64,000 nt of DNA, taken from contig JAGQRW010000007.1 in the NCBI GenBank assembly GCA_020425085.1, positions 744,001-808,000 on the forward strand, given 5' to 3'. This DNA comes from Paracoccaceae bacterium. GTDB taxonomy: Bacteria > Pseudomonadota > Alphaproteobacteria > Rhodobacterales > Rhodobacteraceae. Under the pieces are notes generated by a model, which was not told the origin of the DNA, did not search any database, and worked only from the letters and a program-made list of their open reading frames with translations. Positions within the stretch are counted from its first letter, which is position 1. Each line of letters begins with the position of its first letter. This document shows positions 54,321 through 63,399 of the stretch, piece by piece. A program made the position numbers and the translations under genes.

Positions 54321-55409
54321 ATGAAACTGGTTGCCAATCCCTGGCGCGGTCGCGGCCTGCCGAAGGGCGCTGTCGAAATGCGCGAAACTTTGCTGGCCGA
54401 TCCGGCGCCGGTGCTGTCGCTTCTGGCGCATTGCCCGCATGCCGCAAAAACGCCGTTGGTTCAATCGGCCGATCTGGCGCGAAAACTTGGCGTGCAGGAT
54501 CTTTATTTCAAGGACGAACGGGCGCGGATGGGGCTGGGCAGTTTCAAGGCACTGGGGGCGGCCTATGCCATTGCCCGCGATGCCCATGATGCCAGGGGCG
54601 ATGCGATTTTCGCGCCCAAAACCGCGGCCACAGCCCTGGCCGGACGGGTTTATTGTTGTGCCTCGGCGGGCAATCACGGCCTGTCGATGGCTGCCGGGGC
54701 GCGGGTTTTCGGGGCATCGGCGGTGATTTTCATTGCCGAGACCGTACCCGAAAGCTTTGCCGAACGCTTGGCGGCATTCGGTGCGCGGGTGATCCGGCAA
54801 GGGCAGGATTATGAGGCCAGCATGGCAGCGGCAAAACGAGCCGCGACAGCCAAGAGCTGGCACCTGCTGTCGGACACGTCCTGGCCAGGTTACGCAGCGG
54901 CTCCTCAGGCGGTGATGCAGGGTTATCTCGTGCTTGGCTCGGAAATTGCCGAACAATGGCCGGTTCCGCCACCCAGCCATGTTTTCCTTCAGGCCGGCGT
55001 TGGTGGCCTGGCGGCGGCGGTGGCTGTCGGGTTGCGGCGAATCTGGGGGGATGGTTTTCATATCAGCGTGGTCGAACCGGCGGCTGCACCCGCCCTTCAG
55101 GCCAGTATCGAGGCGGGCAAGCCCGTGGTGACCAGTGGCCCGGTATCCAATATGGGACGGCTTGATTGCAAGGAACCGTCGCATCTGGCGCTGGCGGCGC
55201 TGGCGATACAGGCCGACAATTTCCTGACCCTTGACGATGACGCCGTGGCACAGGCGATTGACGATCTGCCGGCGTTTGGATTTCAGACCACGCCATCGGG
55301 TGGCGCCGGTTATGCCGGGTTAAGGGCGATGGCGGCGGCGGGTCTGGCCGGGCTTGGCGCCGATAGCCGGGTTCTGGTGATCCTGTCTGAATGTGTTGAC
55401 GATGCCTGA
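54321..55409 (+). CDS. Diaminopropionate ammonia-lyase-like PLP enzyme
   Basis: 362 aa from the ATG at 54321. Fold type II PLP enzyme: Schiff-base Lys K76 in GLGSFKALGAAYA, the glycine-rich PLP-phosphate loop AGVGGLAAAVAVGL, and the context YFKDERARMGLGSFKALG typical of diaminopropionate ammonia-lyases rather than threonine dehydratases. About 35 residues shorter than the E. coli enzyme. It would turn diaminopropionate into pyruvate and ammonia. First gene of a three-gene operon, overlapping the next by 8 bases. Confidence 0.82.
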   Translation: MKLVANPWRGRGLPKGAVEMRETLLADPAPVLSLLAHCPHAAKTPLVQSADLARKLGVQDLYFKDERARMGLGSFKALGAAYAIARDAHDARGDAIFAPKTAATALAGRVYCCASAGNHGLSMAAGARVFGASAVIFIAETVPESFAERLAAFGARVIRQGQDYEASMAAAKRAATAKSWHLLSDTSWPGYAAAPQAVMQGYLVLGSEIAEQWPVPPPSHVFLQAGVGGLAAAVAVGLRRIWGDGFHISVVEPAAAPALQASIEAGKPVVTSGPVSNMGRLDCKEPSHLALAALAIQADNFLTLDDDAVAQAIDDLPAFGFQTTPSGGAGYAGLRAMAAAGLAGLGADSRVLVILSECVDDA

Positions 55410-56529
55410 TTTTCCCGCCGCCGAGTTTCAACAGCGTTTCAAGTGGGCCGAGTCGGCGATGGAGGCTGCGTCGCTTGATGCGTTGTTGTTCACCACCGAG
55501 GCGGAAATCCGCTATTTCACCGGCTTTCGCACCCTCTTTTGGCAAAGCCCGACCCGTCCCTGGTTCCTGATCCTGCCAAAGGGCGGCAAGCCGATTGCGG
55601 TCATTCCGACCATCGGCGCCGAATTGATGGCAACGACCTGGGTTGACGATATCCGCACCTGGCCTTCGCCAAGGCCCGAGGATGAGGGGATCAACCTGTT
55701 GCGCGATGCGCTGGCCGGTTTTCGACGGATCGGCATGCCGATGGGTGAGGAAAGCTCGCTCAGGATGGGGCTTGGCGATCTTGACCGTTTGCGGGCCGGA
55801 CTGGATGCTGAATTTATTGATGCAACCCCCGCGATCAAGGCGCTGCGGATGGTGAAATCCGCGGCGGAAATTGCCATTTTAACCCAGATTTGCGCCATTG
55901 GCAGCGATGCGTTTGCCCGCGCCGGGTCGCTGTTCACCGAGGGTCAGCCACTGGATCATGCATTTCGCGCCTTCAAGATTGCGCTACTTGAGGCCGGGGC
56001 CGAGGATGTGCCGTATCTGGTGGGCGGGGCGGGGCCGGGTGGCTATGGCGACGTGATCTCGCCGCCAAGTGACCGTCGGTTGCAAAGGGGCGATGTGCTG
56101 ATGCTGGATACCGGCGCCACATTGCAGGGATATTTCTGTGATTTCGACCGGAATTTTGCCATAGGTGCTGCCAATTCCGCCGCCAAATCCGCTTATCGCG
56201 CTCTGTTTGCCGCCACCGAGGCAGGGCTGGCGGCGGCAAAACCCGGCATTCGCTGTTCGGAATTGTTTAAGGTGATGACCGATGAACTGCCCGGCAACGG
56301 GGCGTCGGTGGGGCGGTTCGGGCATGGGTTGGGGATGCAGTTGACCGAATGGCCGTCGATTGCTGCACATGATCATACCCTGTTGCAGGCCGGAATGGTG
56401 ATTACGCTGGAACCGTCGATGCAACTGGCACCGGGGCGAATGATGGTGCATGAGGAAAATATATTGATTACAGAAACTTCTGCCAAATTTTTAACGCGAC
56501 GTGCTGCACGGGAATTGCCGGTGATATGA
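55402..56529 (+). CDS. M24-family Xaa-Pro peptidase/ectoine hydrolase-like
   Basis: 375 aa from the ATG at 55402. N-terminal creatinase-like domain (1-145), C-terminal pita-bread fold with the five metal ligands: Asp in LMLDTGATLQ, Asp in GYFCDFDRNF, His in GRFGHGLGMQ, Glu in ITLEPSMQL and Glu in MVHEENILI. The same family includes ectoine hydrolase DoeA/EutD. Position between a diaminopropionate ammonia-lyase-like and an Asp/Glu-racemase-like gene favours a catabolic amidohydrolase. Confidence 0.84.
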   Translation: MPDFPAAEFQQRFKWAESAMEAASLDALLFTTEAEIRYFTGFRTLFWQSPTRPWFLILPKGGKPIAVIPTIGAELMATTWVDDIRTWPSPRPEDEGINLLRDALAGFRRIGMPMGEESSLRMGLGDLDRLRAGLDAEFIDATPAIKALRMVKSAAEIAILTQICAIGSDAFARAGSLFTEGQPLDHAFRAFKIALLEAGAEDVPYLVGGAGPGGYGDVISPPSDRRLQRGDVLMLDTGATLQGYFCDFDRNFAIGAANSAAKSAYRALFAATEAGLAAAKPGIRCSELFKVMTDELPGNGASVGRFGHGLGMQLTEWPSIAAHDHTLLQAGMVITLEPSMQLAPGRMMVHEENILITETSAKFLTRRAARELPVI

Positions 56530-57275
56530 TGGATGAACCGCCGCTGCCCTTTGAACTTGACGATGGCTTTGCCGCAGGCAACGCACTTGGCCTGATCGTG
56601 CTGAAAACCGATGAGACGCTGGAAGTGGAATTGCGCGAAGTTTTTCTGGCCAGTAGCATCGCCTGCTATCACGCGCGCATTCCCAGCCATGATCTGGTGA
56701 CGCCGGAAACGCTGGCACAGATGGCGGCGGATCTGCCGAGGGCGGCGGCGTTGCTGCCTGAAGGGGTCGATTTTGGTGCGATTGGTTATGGCTGCACCTC
56801 GGGTGCGACGGTTATCGGTTCGGACAATGTCGCACGCTCGGTGCAGGCCAGCCATCCCACTGCGGCGGTGACCGATCCCATACGCGCGGCGGTGGCGGCG
56901 CTGACGGCGGTCGGGGCAAGACGGATCGGCTTGTTGACACCCTATGTGCCAGAAGTGACTGTCGCGATGCAGAAGCTGTTGGAACAAAACGGGTTTCAGG
57001 TCGTCGCCATTCGCTCGTTCGGGCAAAGCGCGGATCGCATCGTGGCAAGAATTAACCTTGATTCAACGCTGAAAGCCATTGAAGATATAGGAAAAAAAGA
57101 CTGTGATGCCGTGTTTGTTTCCTGCACCAATCTCAGAAGTTTCGGCCTGATCGAACCGGCGGAAACGCTGATTGGCAAGCCGGTCATTTCCAGCAATCTG
57201 GCGCTGGCCTGGCATATGCTGACACTGGCCGGCAGGTTGAAACCCGGCGCAGCACCCGGCAGATTGTTTGCCTAA
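56526..57275 (+). CDS. Asp/Glu racemase superfamily (EutA/maleate isomerase-like)
   Basis: 249 aa, the ATG at 56526 overlapping the previous stop. The two catalytic Cys of the superfamily are C90 in GYGCTSGATV and C200 in VFVSCTNLRSF. Closest in design to arylmalonate decarboxylase/maleate isomerase-type proteins, among them EutA of ectoine utilisation operons. Substrate unknown here. Converges on topA, with 11 bases between. Confidence 0.85.
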   Translation: MMDEPPLPFELDDGFAAGNALGLIVLKTDETLEVELREVFLASSIACYHARIPSHDLVTPETLAQMAADLPRAAALLPEGVDFGAIGYGCTSGATVIGSDNVARSVQASHPTAAVTDPIRAAVAALTAVGARRIGLLTPYVPEVTVAMQKLLEQNGFQVVAIRSFGQSADRIVARINLDSTLKAIEDIGKKDCDAVFVSCTNLRSFGLIEPAETLIGKPVISSNLALAWHMLTLAGRLKPGAAPGRLFA

Positions 57276-57298
57276 ACGTCAAAGGCTTAGGCTTTTTT
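57270..57298 (+). terminator. Possible terminator of the ectoine-like operon
   Basis: GCCTAA (57270-57275) can pair with TTAGGC (57287-57292), followed by six T. The stem is only 6 bp with an 11-base loop and overlaps the end of topA; weak. Confidence 0.4.
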
Positions 57299-59911
57299 GG
57301 CTGCCGGTTTCGCCTTTTTCGCGGCTGTTTTTTTGGCAGCAGGTTTTTTTGCCGGTGCCTTCTTTGCGGCAGGTTTTTTGGCGGGCTTCTTCTTGCCTTT
57401 GCCCTTGGCCGCTGCCTTGGCCTCGATCAGTTCCAGCGCCTGTTCCAGCGTGATGTTTTCCGGCTCCAGCTCCTTGGGCAGGGTAGCGTTGATTTTTTGC
57501 CATTTCACATAGGGGCCATAGCGGCCCTCCATCACGTTGACCTGTCCGCCTTCGCCCGGGTGCTCGCCCAGTTCCCTGAGCGGCGTTGCGGCCGCGCCGC
57601 GACCACCCCTTGCCGCCTTTTCCGCCAGAAGTTCGACCGCGCGGTTCATGCCGATGATCAGCAGTTCCGCCGGATCCTTGATATTGGCGTATAACTTTTT
57701 CGCCTTGCCCTCGGCATCCTTCGTGGTGTGCAGCACATAGGGGCCAAAGCGGCCGATATTCGCCTCGACCGGGCCACCTTCGGGGTGCTCGCCGATCAGG
57801 CGGGGCAGGGACAGCAGATCAAGCGCCCTGGCCAGATCGACATCTCCCAGATCCATGCCCTTGGGGATCGAGGAACGCTTGGGTTTGGGGTTTTCCTCGG
57901 TGATTTCGCCAAGTTGCACATAGGGGCCGAAACGGCCGCTGCGCAGGCTGACCGGTTCGCCGTCATCGTCGTAACCCAGCAACTTGCCATCCGGGCCTGC
58001 CATGTCGCCTGCTTCGGTTTCGCCGGACAGCGGGCGGGTATAGCGGCATTCAGGGTAGTTTGAACAGCCGATGAACGCGCCGCCTGAACGCGCGGTGCGC
58101 ATCGACAAACGGCCGTTACCGCAAGCCTTGCACTGACGCGGATCGCTGCCGTCCTCGGTTGGCGGGAACAGGTGAGGTTCCAGGAATTCGTTGATCTTTT
58201 CCAGCACCTCGCCGATCCTGAGGTCGGCGGTATCCGCGATGGCGGCGGAAAAATCGCGCCAGAAACGGCTTAGAACCGCCTTGTAATCCTCACGCCCGCC
58301 CGAGATTTCGTCAAGTTCCTCCTCCAGCCCGGCGGTGAAATCGTATCCGACATATTTGCGGAAATAATTTTCCAGAAATGCAGTGACAAGACGACCCTTG
58401 TCCTCGGGGATCAGCCGGTTCTTGTCCTTGCGGACATATTCGCGGTCCTGGATGGTGGTGACGATCGAGGCATAGGTCGATGGCCGCCCGATGCCGAGTT
58501 CTTCCATCCGTTTGACCAGCGTTGCCTCGGTATAACGTGGCGGCGGTTGGGTGAAATGCTGTTCCGGGGTGACGGATTTCTTGGCCGTTGCCTCACCTTC
58601 GGCCAGTTGCGGCAGGCGTTTGTCGTCGTCGTCAACCACATCGTCGCGGCCTTCTTCATAGACCTTGAGAAAGCCGTCAAACAACACCACCTGCCCGGTG
58701 GCGCGCAACACGATCTGCCCGTCGCCCGAGCCGATATCGACCGCGGTTCGTTCCATCCGCGCCGCTTCCATCTGGCTGGCGATGGTGCGTTTCCAGATCA
58801 GGTCATATAGCTTGCGCTGATCCGCCTCCAGTCGTTTCAGGCTGCCAGCATCGGCGGCCATATCGGTCGGGCGGATACATTCATGGGCTTCCTGCGCATT
58901 CTTGGCCTTGTTCTTGTAGATGCGCGGGCTGGATGGCACATAATCCGCGCCGTAACGTTCCTTGATGGTGACGCGGGCCGCGGTGACCGCCTCGGGGGCC
59001 ATGTCGATACCGTCGGTACGCATATAGGTGATGTGGCCCGCCTCATAAAGGCGTTGCGCGGTTGACATGGTTTGGCGCGCGCCAAAACCGAATTTGCGGC
59101 TGGCCTCCTGTTGCAGGGTCGAGGTCATGAACGGGGCGTAGGGATTGCGGCTGGCCGGTTTCGCCTCGACCGAGGTGACGGTCAGGTCACGCGCGTTGAT
59201 GGCGCTGACCGCAAGTTCGGCGGCCTCGGCATTTTTCAGGTCGAACTTGTCCAGCTTGTTGCCGGCGAATCCGACCAGACGCGCCTCGAATTCCTGGCCG
59301 CGCGGGGTGGTCAGAATGGCGCTGACGCTCCAGTATTCGCGCGCCTTGAACGCCTCGATCTCCATTTCACGATCGACGATCAGCCTCAGGCAAACCGATT
59401 GCACCCGCCCGGCCGATTTTGCCCCCGGCAGCTTGCGCCAGAGAACCGGCGACAGGTTGAAGCCGACCAGATAATCCAGCGCACGCCGTGCCAGGTACGC
59501 CTCGACCAGCGGGGTGTCGATATCGCGGGGGTTCTGCATCGCCTCGGTCACGGCGGATTTGGTGATGGCATTGAACACCACGCGTTCGATCCTAGTGTCT
59601 TTTTTGATCGCCTTGCGTTTGCGCAACGCCTCTTCCAGATGCCAGGAAATCGCCTCACCCTCGCGGTCGGGGTCGGTTGCCAGGATCAGGGTGTTGTCGT
59701 TTTTCAGCGCGTCGATAATGGCGCGGAGGTGCTTTTGCGATTGTGCCGCCACCTCCCATTTCATTTCAAAATCGTTGTCGGTGTCGACCGAACCATCCTT
59801 GGGTGGCAGGTCGCGCACATGGCCGTAGGATGCCAGAACGGTATAGTTGTCGCCCAGATATTTGTTGATGGTTTTGGCCTTGGCCGGAGACTCGACAACA
59901 ACAACGGGCAT
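57287..59911 (-). CDS. topA: DNA topoisomerase I
   Basis: 874 aa. TOPRIM domain at the start (MPVVVVESPAKAKTINKYLG, later LATDPDREGEAISWHL), active-site Tyr in the ITYMRTDGI stretch, then zinc-finger and topoisomerase C-terminal repeats (CKACGNGRL, GCSNYPECRYTRPL, and three copies starting GRFGPYV). The last 40 residues are a Lys/Ala tail as in many alphaproteobacteria. Relaxes negative supercoils. The following dprA gene upstream in the chromosome is the family order. Confidence 0.97.
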   Translation of the reverse strand: MPVVVVESPAKAKTINKYLGDNYTVLASYGHVRDLPPKDGSVDTDNDFEMKWEVAAQSQKHLRAIIDALKNDNTLILATDPDREGEAISWHLEEALRKRKAIKKDTRIERVVFNAITKSAVTEAMQNPRDIDTPLVEAYLARRALDYLVGFNLSPVLWRKLPGAKSAGRVQSVCLRLIVDREMEIEAFKAREYWSVSAILTTPRGQEFEARLVGFAGNKLDKFDLKNAEAAELAVSAINARDLTVTSVEAKPASRNPYAPFMTSTLQQEASRKFGFGARQTMSTAQRLYEAGHITYMRTDGIDMAPEAVTAARVTIKERYGADYVPSSPRIYKNKAKNAQEAHECIRPTDMAADAGSLKRLEADQRKLYDLIWKRTIASQMEAARMERTAVDIGSGDGQIVLRATGQVVLFDGFLKVYEEGRDDVVDDDDKRLPQLAEGEATAKKSVTPEQHFTQPPPRYTEATLVKRMEELGIGRPSTYASIVTTIQDREYVRKDKNRLIPEDKGRLVTAFLENYFRKYVGYDFTAGLEEELDEISGGREDYKAVLSRFWRDFSAAIADTADLRIGEVLEKINEFLEPHLFPPTEDGSDPRQCKACGNGRLSMRTARSGGAFIGCSNYPECRYTRPLSGETEAGDMAGPDGKLLGYDDDGEPVSLRSGRFGPYVQLGEITEENPKPKRSSIPKGMDLGDVDLARALDLLSLPRLIGEHPEGGPVEANIGRFGPYVLHTTKDAEGKAKKLYANIKDPAELLIIGMNRAVELLAEKAARGGRGAAATPLRELGEHPGEGGQVNVMEGRYGPYVKWQKINATLPKELEPENITLEQALELIEAKAAAKGKGKKKPAKKPAAKKAPAKKPAAKKTAAKKAKPAAKKA

Positions 59912-60061
59912 AAGGTGTCCTTGGCAAAAAATCGTGGCAATACGTCGGCGCGGAACATGGGTTGCGGGGCGAGGGGTGTCAATGGGGTTGTTTTTGAAGC
60001 GGTTGACGTGAGGCAGGAACCGGCGTTTGATAAGGGCAGGTACTGAACGAACCGGGGGGCT

Positions 60062-60502
60062 GTGGTGATACGGGCTGTTTTATTGATGTTTTTCCTGACC
60101 GGGCCGGTCATGGCGGGTGAGGATTACCATGAGCCTTTGCGCGGATCGGCCGAGCGTCGCGCCCTGATGGATGCGATTCGACCGCATGCGGAATGGAACC
60201 TTGGGCAGCCGGTTGAATTCGTGGTTCACGATCTGAGGGTGGCGCTGGATCACGCCTATGCCAGTTTGCGGCCGCAGCGGCCCGGTGGCGGGCAGATTGA
60301 CATCCGCGAAACGCCGATGGTGCGGCGGGGCGCCGAGGATCCGGATTTTCTGGACAATGTGGCGATGCATGTCCTTTACCAGTTGTCGGGCGATACCTGG
60401 GTCGCGGTTCACTGGTCGATCGGTGCCACCGATGTCTGGTGGTCGGACCCGGAACTTTGCGCCACCTATTCGGCAGTCACGCCCGAGGCCTGCGATTTCT
60501 GA
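60062..60502 (+). CDS. Small secreted protein of unknown function
   Basis: 146 aa from a GTG at 60062 (or 60065). The Sec signal (ALLMFFLTG-type AVLLMFFLTGPVMA) is cut near residue 18. The mature part has a mixed fold, two Cys near the C-terminus (ELCATY, EACDF) that may form a disulfide, and Trp-rich VAVHWSIGATDVWWSD. I recognise no domain. It faces away from topA and converges on dprA with 5 bases between. Confidence 0.72.
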   Translation: MVIRAVLLMFFLTGPVMAGEDYHEPLRGSAERRALMDAIRPHAEWNLGQPVEFVVHDLRVALDHAYASLRPQRPGGGQIDIRETPMVRRGAEDPDFLDNVAMHVLYQLSGDTWVAVHWSIGATDVWWSDPELCATYSAVTPEACDF

Positions 60503-60507
60503 CGGAT

Positions 60508-61668
60508 TCAAACTGCGCGGGCCAGCATGCCGCCGGATTGTCGCGCCAGTTTCCCTTCCAGCTCCAGATTGACCAGTTCGCTGGCGATGGTCTGGGCGGG
60601 CAGGTCGAGTTCGCGGATCAACTGATCCTCGGCAATCGGCGAGGGGCCAAGCAGGCTGAGGATCCGGCGCGACAGATCCAGCGCGTGTCTGACCGATGGT
60701 TTGGCCATTGATTTCGGCGCAGCAATGGCCTGGGCCGGTGCCTCGGCGAACAGATCGCGCACGACCGGTTGCGCCTCGTGCCGCAACGCGTCGGTAATGT
60801 CCTTGGCCGATCGGACCAGCAACGCGCCATCGCGGATCAGGATGTTGCAACCGCTGGCGCGGCTGTCAAGCGGGTGACCCGGAACCGCCATCACCTCGCG
60901 CCCCTGATCAAGGGCTTCGCGGGCGGTAATCAGGCTGCCGGACTTGGCGGCACCTTCGACAACGATCACCGCCTGGCTGATGCCCGAGATGATGCGGTTG
61001 CGGCGGGGGAAATGCCGTGCCTGCGGTACAAGACCGATTGGCTGTTCGGATATCATCAGCCCGCTTTCCAGCAGCTTTTCGGCAAGGCCGTGGTTTTCGG
61101 TCGGATAGATGAAATCGACCCCGCCCGCCATCACGGCGATGGTACCGGTCGAAAGCGAAGCCAGATGCGCCGCGGTGTCGATGCCGCGCGCCAGCCCCGA
61201 GGCGATGACATAACCCGTTCGCCCCAATTCGCCCGCCAGCAGTTTCGCCATCCTGGTGCCAAGGCTGGAGGCGTTCCTGGCCCCGACCAGTGCCAGCGAT
61301 GGGCGTTGCAACAGCGCGGCCTGCCCTTTGGCCCAGAGGACGGGCGGCGCATCGGAAATGTCCTGAAGTGCTGCCGGATAATCGGCCGCGCCAAGGCAGA
61401 TCAGCCGCGCCCCGGCTTTTCGGCCGGCGGTGAATTCACGCTCCGCCTCGGCCTCGGGGAAAGGGGTGTAGTCCTTCACCCCGGCGGCGGCGGCGATTTC
61501 CGGCAGGGCGGCAAGGGCAGCGGTGGCCGAGCCGAATTCGGCCATCAGCTTCAGGAATGTCGCAGGCCCGACCCGGTGTGAGCGGATCAGTTGCAGCCAG
61601 TGGATCTGGTCACGATCGGAACGGGGCAGCGCGGCCTTGGCGACCGGCGGGGGAACAGAATCAGTCAT
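60508..61668 (-). CDS. dprA: DNA-processing protein DprA
   Basis: 386 aa. N-terminal helix-hairpin-helix/SAM-like part (VGPATFLKLMAEFGSATAAL), Rossmann core with ALVGARNASSLG, ASGLARGIDTAAH and GSLITAREALDQGRE, and a C-terminal winged helix (PIAEDQLIRELDLPAQT). Loads RecA on incoming single-stranded DNA in transformation. Start ATG at 61668. Next to topA, as in most Rhodobacteraceae. Confidence 0.94.
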   Translation of the reverse strand: MTDSVPPPVAKAALPRSDRDQIHWLQLIRSHRVGPATFLKLMAEFGSATAALAALPEIAAAAGVKDYTPFPEAEAEREFTAGRKAGARLICLGAADYPAALQDISDAPPVLWAKGQAALLQRPSLALVGARNASSLGTRMAKLLAGELGRTGYVIASGLARGIDTAAHLASLSTGTIAVMAGGVDFIYPTENHGLAEKLLESGLMISEQPIGLVPQARHFPRRNRIISGISQAVIVVEGAAKSGSLITAREALDQGREVMAVPGHPLDSRASGCNILIRDGALLVRSAKDITDALRHEAQPVVRDLFAEAPAQAIAAPKSMAKPSVRHALDLSRRILSLLGPSPIAEDQLIRELDLPAQTIASELVNLELEGKLARQSGGMLARAV

Positions 61669-61729
61669 CAGACCTCCGTGACAGCGGAAGCCCCGAGTTT
61701 TCGCCGAATTGGTTAATAAAACGTGAACA

Positions 61730-61743
61730 CCACATTAATGTGG
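61730..61743. promoter_or_regulatory. Perfect 14-bp palindrome between tldD and dprA
   Basis: CCACATTAATGTGG lies in the 121-base gap upstream of dprA and downstream of tldD, both on the minus strand. It could be an operator for dprA. Symmetry is the only evidence. Confidence 0.3.
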
Positions 61744-61789
61744 GCGCATAGCATTTGGGTTTATCTGCCTTTTTTCGATCCCGTCTCGG

Positions 61790-63217
61790 TCAGGTGGCCG
61801 AACCGCCAACCGTCAACCCGTCGATCAGAACGGTTGGCTGGCCAACCCCGACAGGAACCCATTGGCCGGCCTTGCCGCAGTTGCCCATGCCGGGGTCCAG
61901 CGCCATGTCATTGCCCAGGGCGCGGATTTGTTTCAGCGCGGTGGCGCCGTCACCGATCAGGGTTGCCCCCTTGACCGGTGCGCCGATCTTGCCGTTTTTC
62001 ACCCGGTATGCCTCGGTGCAGGAAAACACGAACTTGCCGTTGGTGATGTCGACCTGACCGCCGCCAAACCCGACGGCCCAGATGCCGTCCCTGATCGAGG
62101 CGACGATTTCGCCAGGTTCGGCATTGCCGCCCAGCATATAAGTGTTGGTCATTCTCGGCATCGGCGCATGGGCATAGCTTTCGCGCCGCCCGTTGCCGGT
62201 CGGTTCCACCCCCATCAGGCGGGCGTTCTGACGGTCCTGCATCAGGCCAACCAGAATGCCGTCGTCAATCAATATATTCTTGCCCGAAGGCGTGCCTTCA
62301 TCGTCAAAACTGATGGATCCGCGCCGGTCGGGAATGGTGCCGTCATCCAGAACCGTCACGCCTTTTGCCGCCACCCTTTGGCCCATCAGCCCGGCAAAGG
62401 CCGAGGTTTTCTTGCGGTTGAAATCACCTTCAAGCCCGTGGCCGATCGCCTCGTGCAGCAGGATGCCGGGCCAGCCCGGGCCAAGCGCCACCTCCATCAC
62501 CCCGGCCGGGGCGGGAACCGCCTTGAGGTTGACCAGCGCGATGCGCAGCGCCTCATCCGCGGTGGCTTGCCAGTTGTCGGGTTGCATGAGGCCCGAGATC
62601 ATGGTGCGCCCGCCGCCACCCGCGCTGCCGCTTTCGCGCCGCCCGTCCTGTTCGACGATCACCGAAACATTCAACCGGGTCATCGGTCGGATGTCGGTCA
62701 ACAGCCGACCTTCGGGGCGCAGGATGAACACTTCCTGCAGGCTGGCGGCAAGGTTGGCGGATACCTGCACCACGCGCTTGTCGCGTTGGCGTGCATAGGC
62801 GTCGATCTCGCGCAGGGTGTCGATCTTCAGGGCGAATCCGGCATCCGCCATCGGGTCAGCATCGGTATAGAGACGCCTGTTGGAGGGCATCGGCGGTGCG
62901 GCCAGGGTTGCACCGCCGATGCCGACCGCCAGCCGCGTCGTTTCGGCGGCCCGCGTCAGGGCAGCGGCGGAAATCTCGGTCGAATGCGCATAACCGGTGG
63001 TTTCATCGCGGACCGCTCGCAGGCCGAACCCTTCGGCGGCGTCATAACTGGCGGTTTTCAGGCGACCGTCGTCAAAAACCAGCGCCTCGGTGCGTCTGCG
63101 TTCCAGAAAAAGTTCACCATCATCGGCGCCGTGAAGCGCATTTTGCAAGATTTTCAGGGTGTTATCCTGATCCAGCACCTGATCGAACGGTTGAAATCCG
63201 GCTTGACTACTGCTCAT
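61790..63217 (-). CDS. tldD: Metalloprotease TldD
   Basis: 475 aa. Zinc motif HEAIGHGLEGD near residue 257 and the family stretches GWPGILLHEAIGHGLEG and RMTNTYMLGG. With TldE/PmbA it degrades unfolded peptides and matures some peptide natural products; tldE is not in this window. Divergent from ctaC. Confidence 0.95.
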   Translation of the reverse strand: MSSSQAGFQPFDQVLDQDNTLKILQNALHGADDGELFLERRRTEALVFDDGRLKTASYDAAEGFGLRAVRDETTGYAHSTEISAAALTRAAETTRLAVGIGGATLAAPPMPSNRRLYTDADPMADAGFALKIDTLREIDAYARQRDKRVVQVSANLAASLQEVFILRPEGRLLTDIRPMTRLNVSVIVEQDGRRESGSAGGGGRTMISGLMQPDNWQATADEALRIALVNLKAVPAPAGVMEVALGPGWPGILLHEAIGHGLEGDFNRKKTSAFAGLMGQRVAAKGVTVLDDGTIPDRRGSISFDDEGTPSGKNILIDDGILVGLMQDRQNARLMGVEPTGNGRRESYAHAPMPRMTNTYMLGGNAEPGEIVASIRDGIWAVGFGGGQVDITNGKFVFSCTEAYRVKNGKIGAPVKGATLIGDGATALKQIRALGNDMALDPGMGNCGKAGQWVPVGVGQPTVLIDGLTVGGSAT

Positions 63218-63399
63218 CTGACGCTCCAGTTCCTTGCATTAACAACTATTGGTAGTGGAAAACCGCAAAAGAGAAACTTGTCCTTCGCGGCTTATTATGG
63301 TTTCTCGGTGGAAAGAAACAACTGGGGATTCTCTGACCGTTCGACAAGTCATCGTGTCTGAGGTCGGAAAAACTGCCGGAACAAACGGGAAGAACACCT

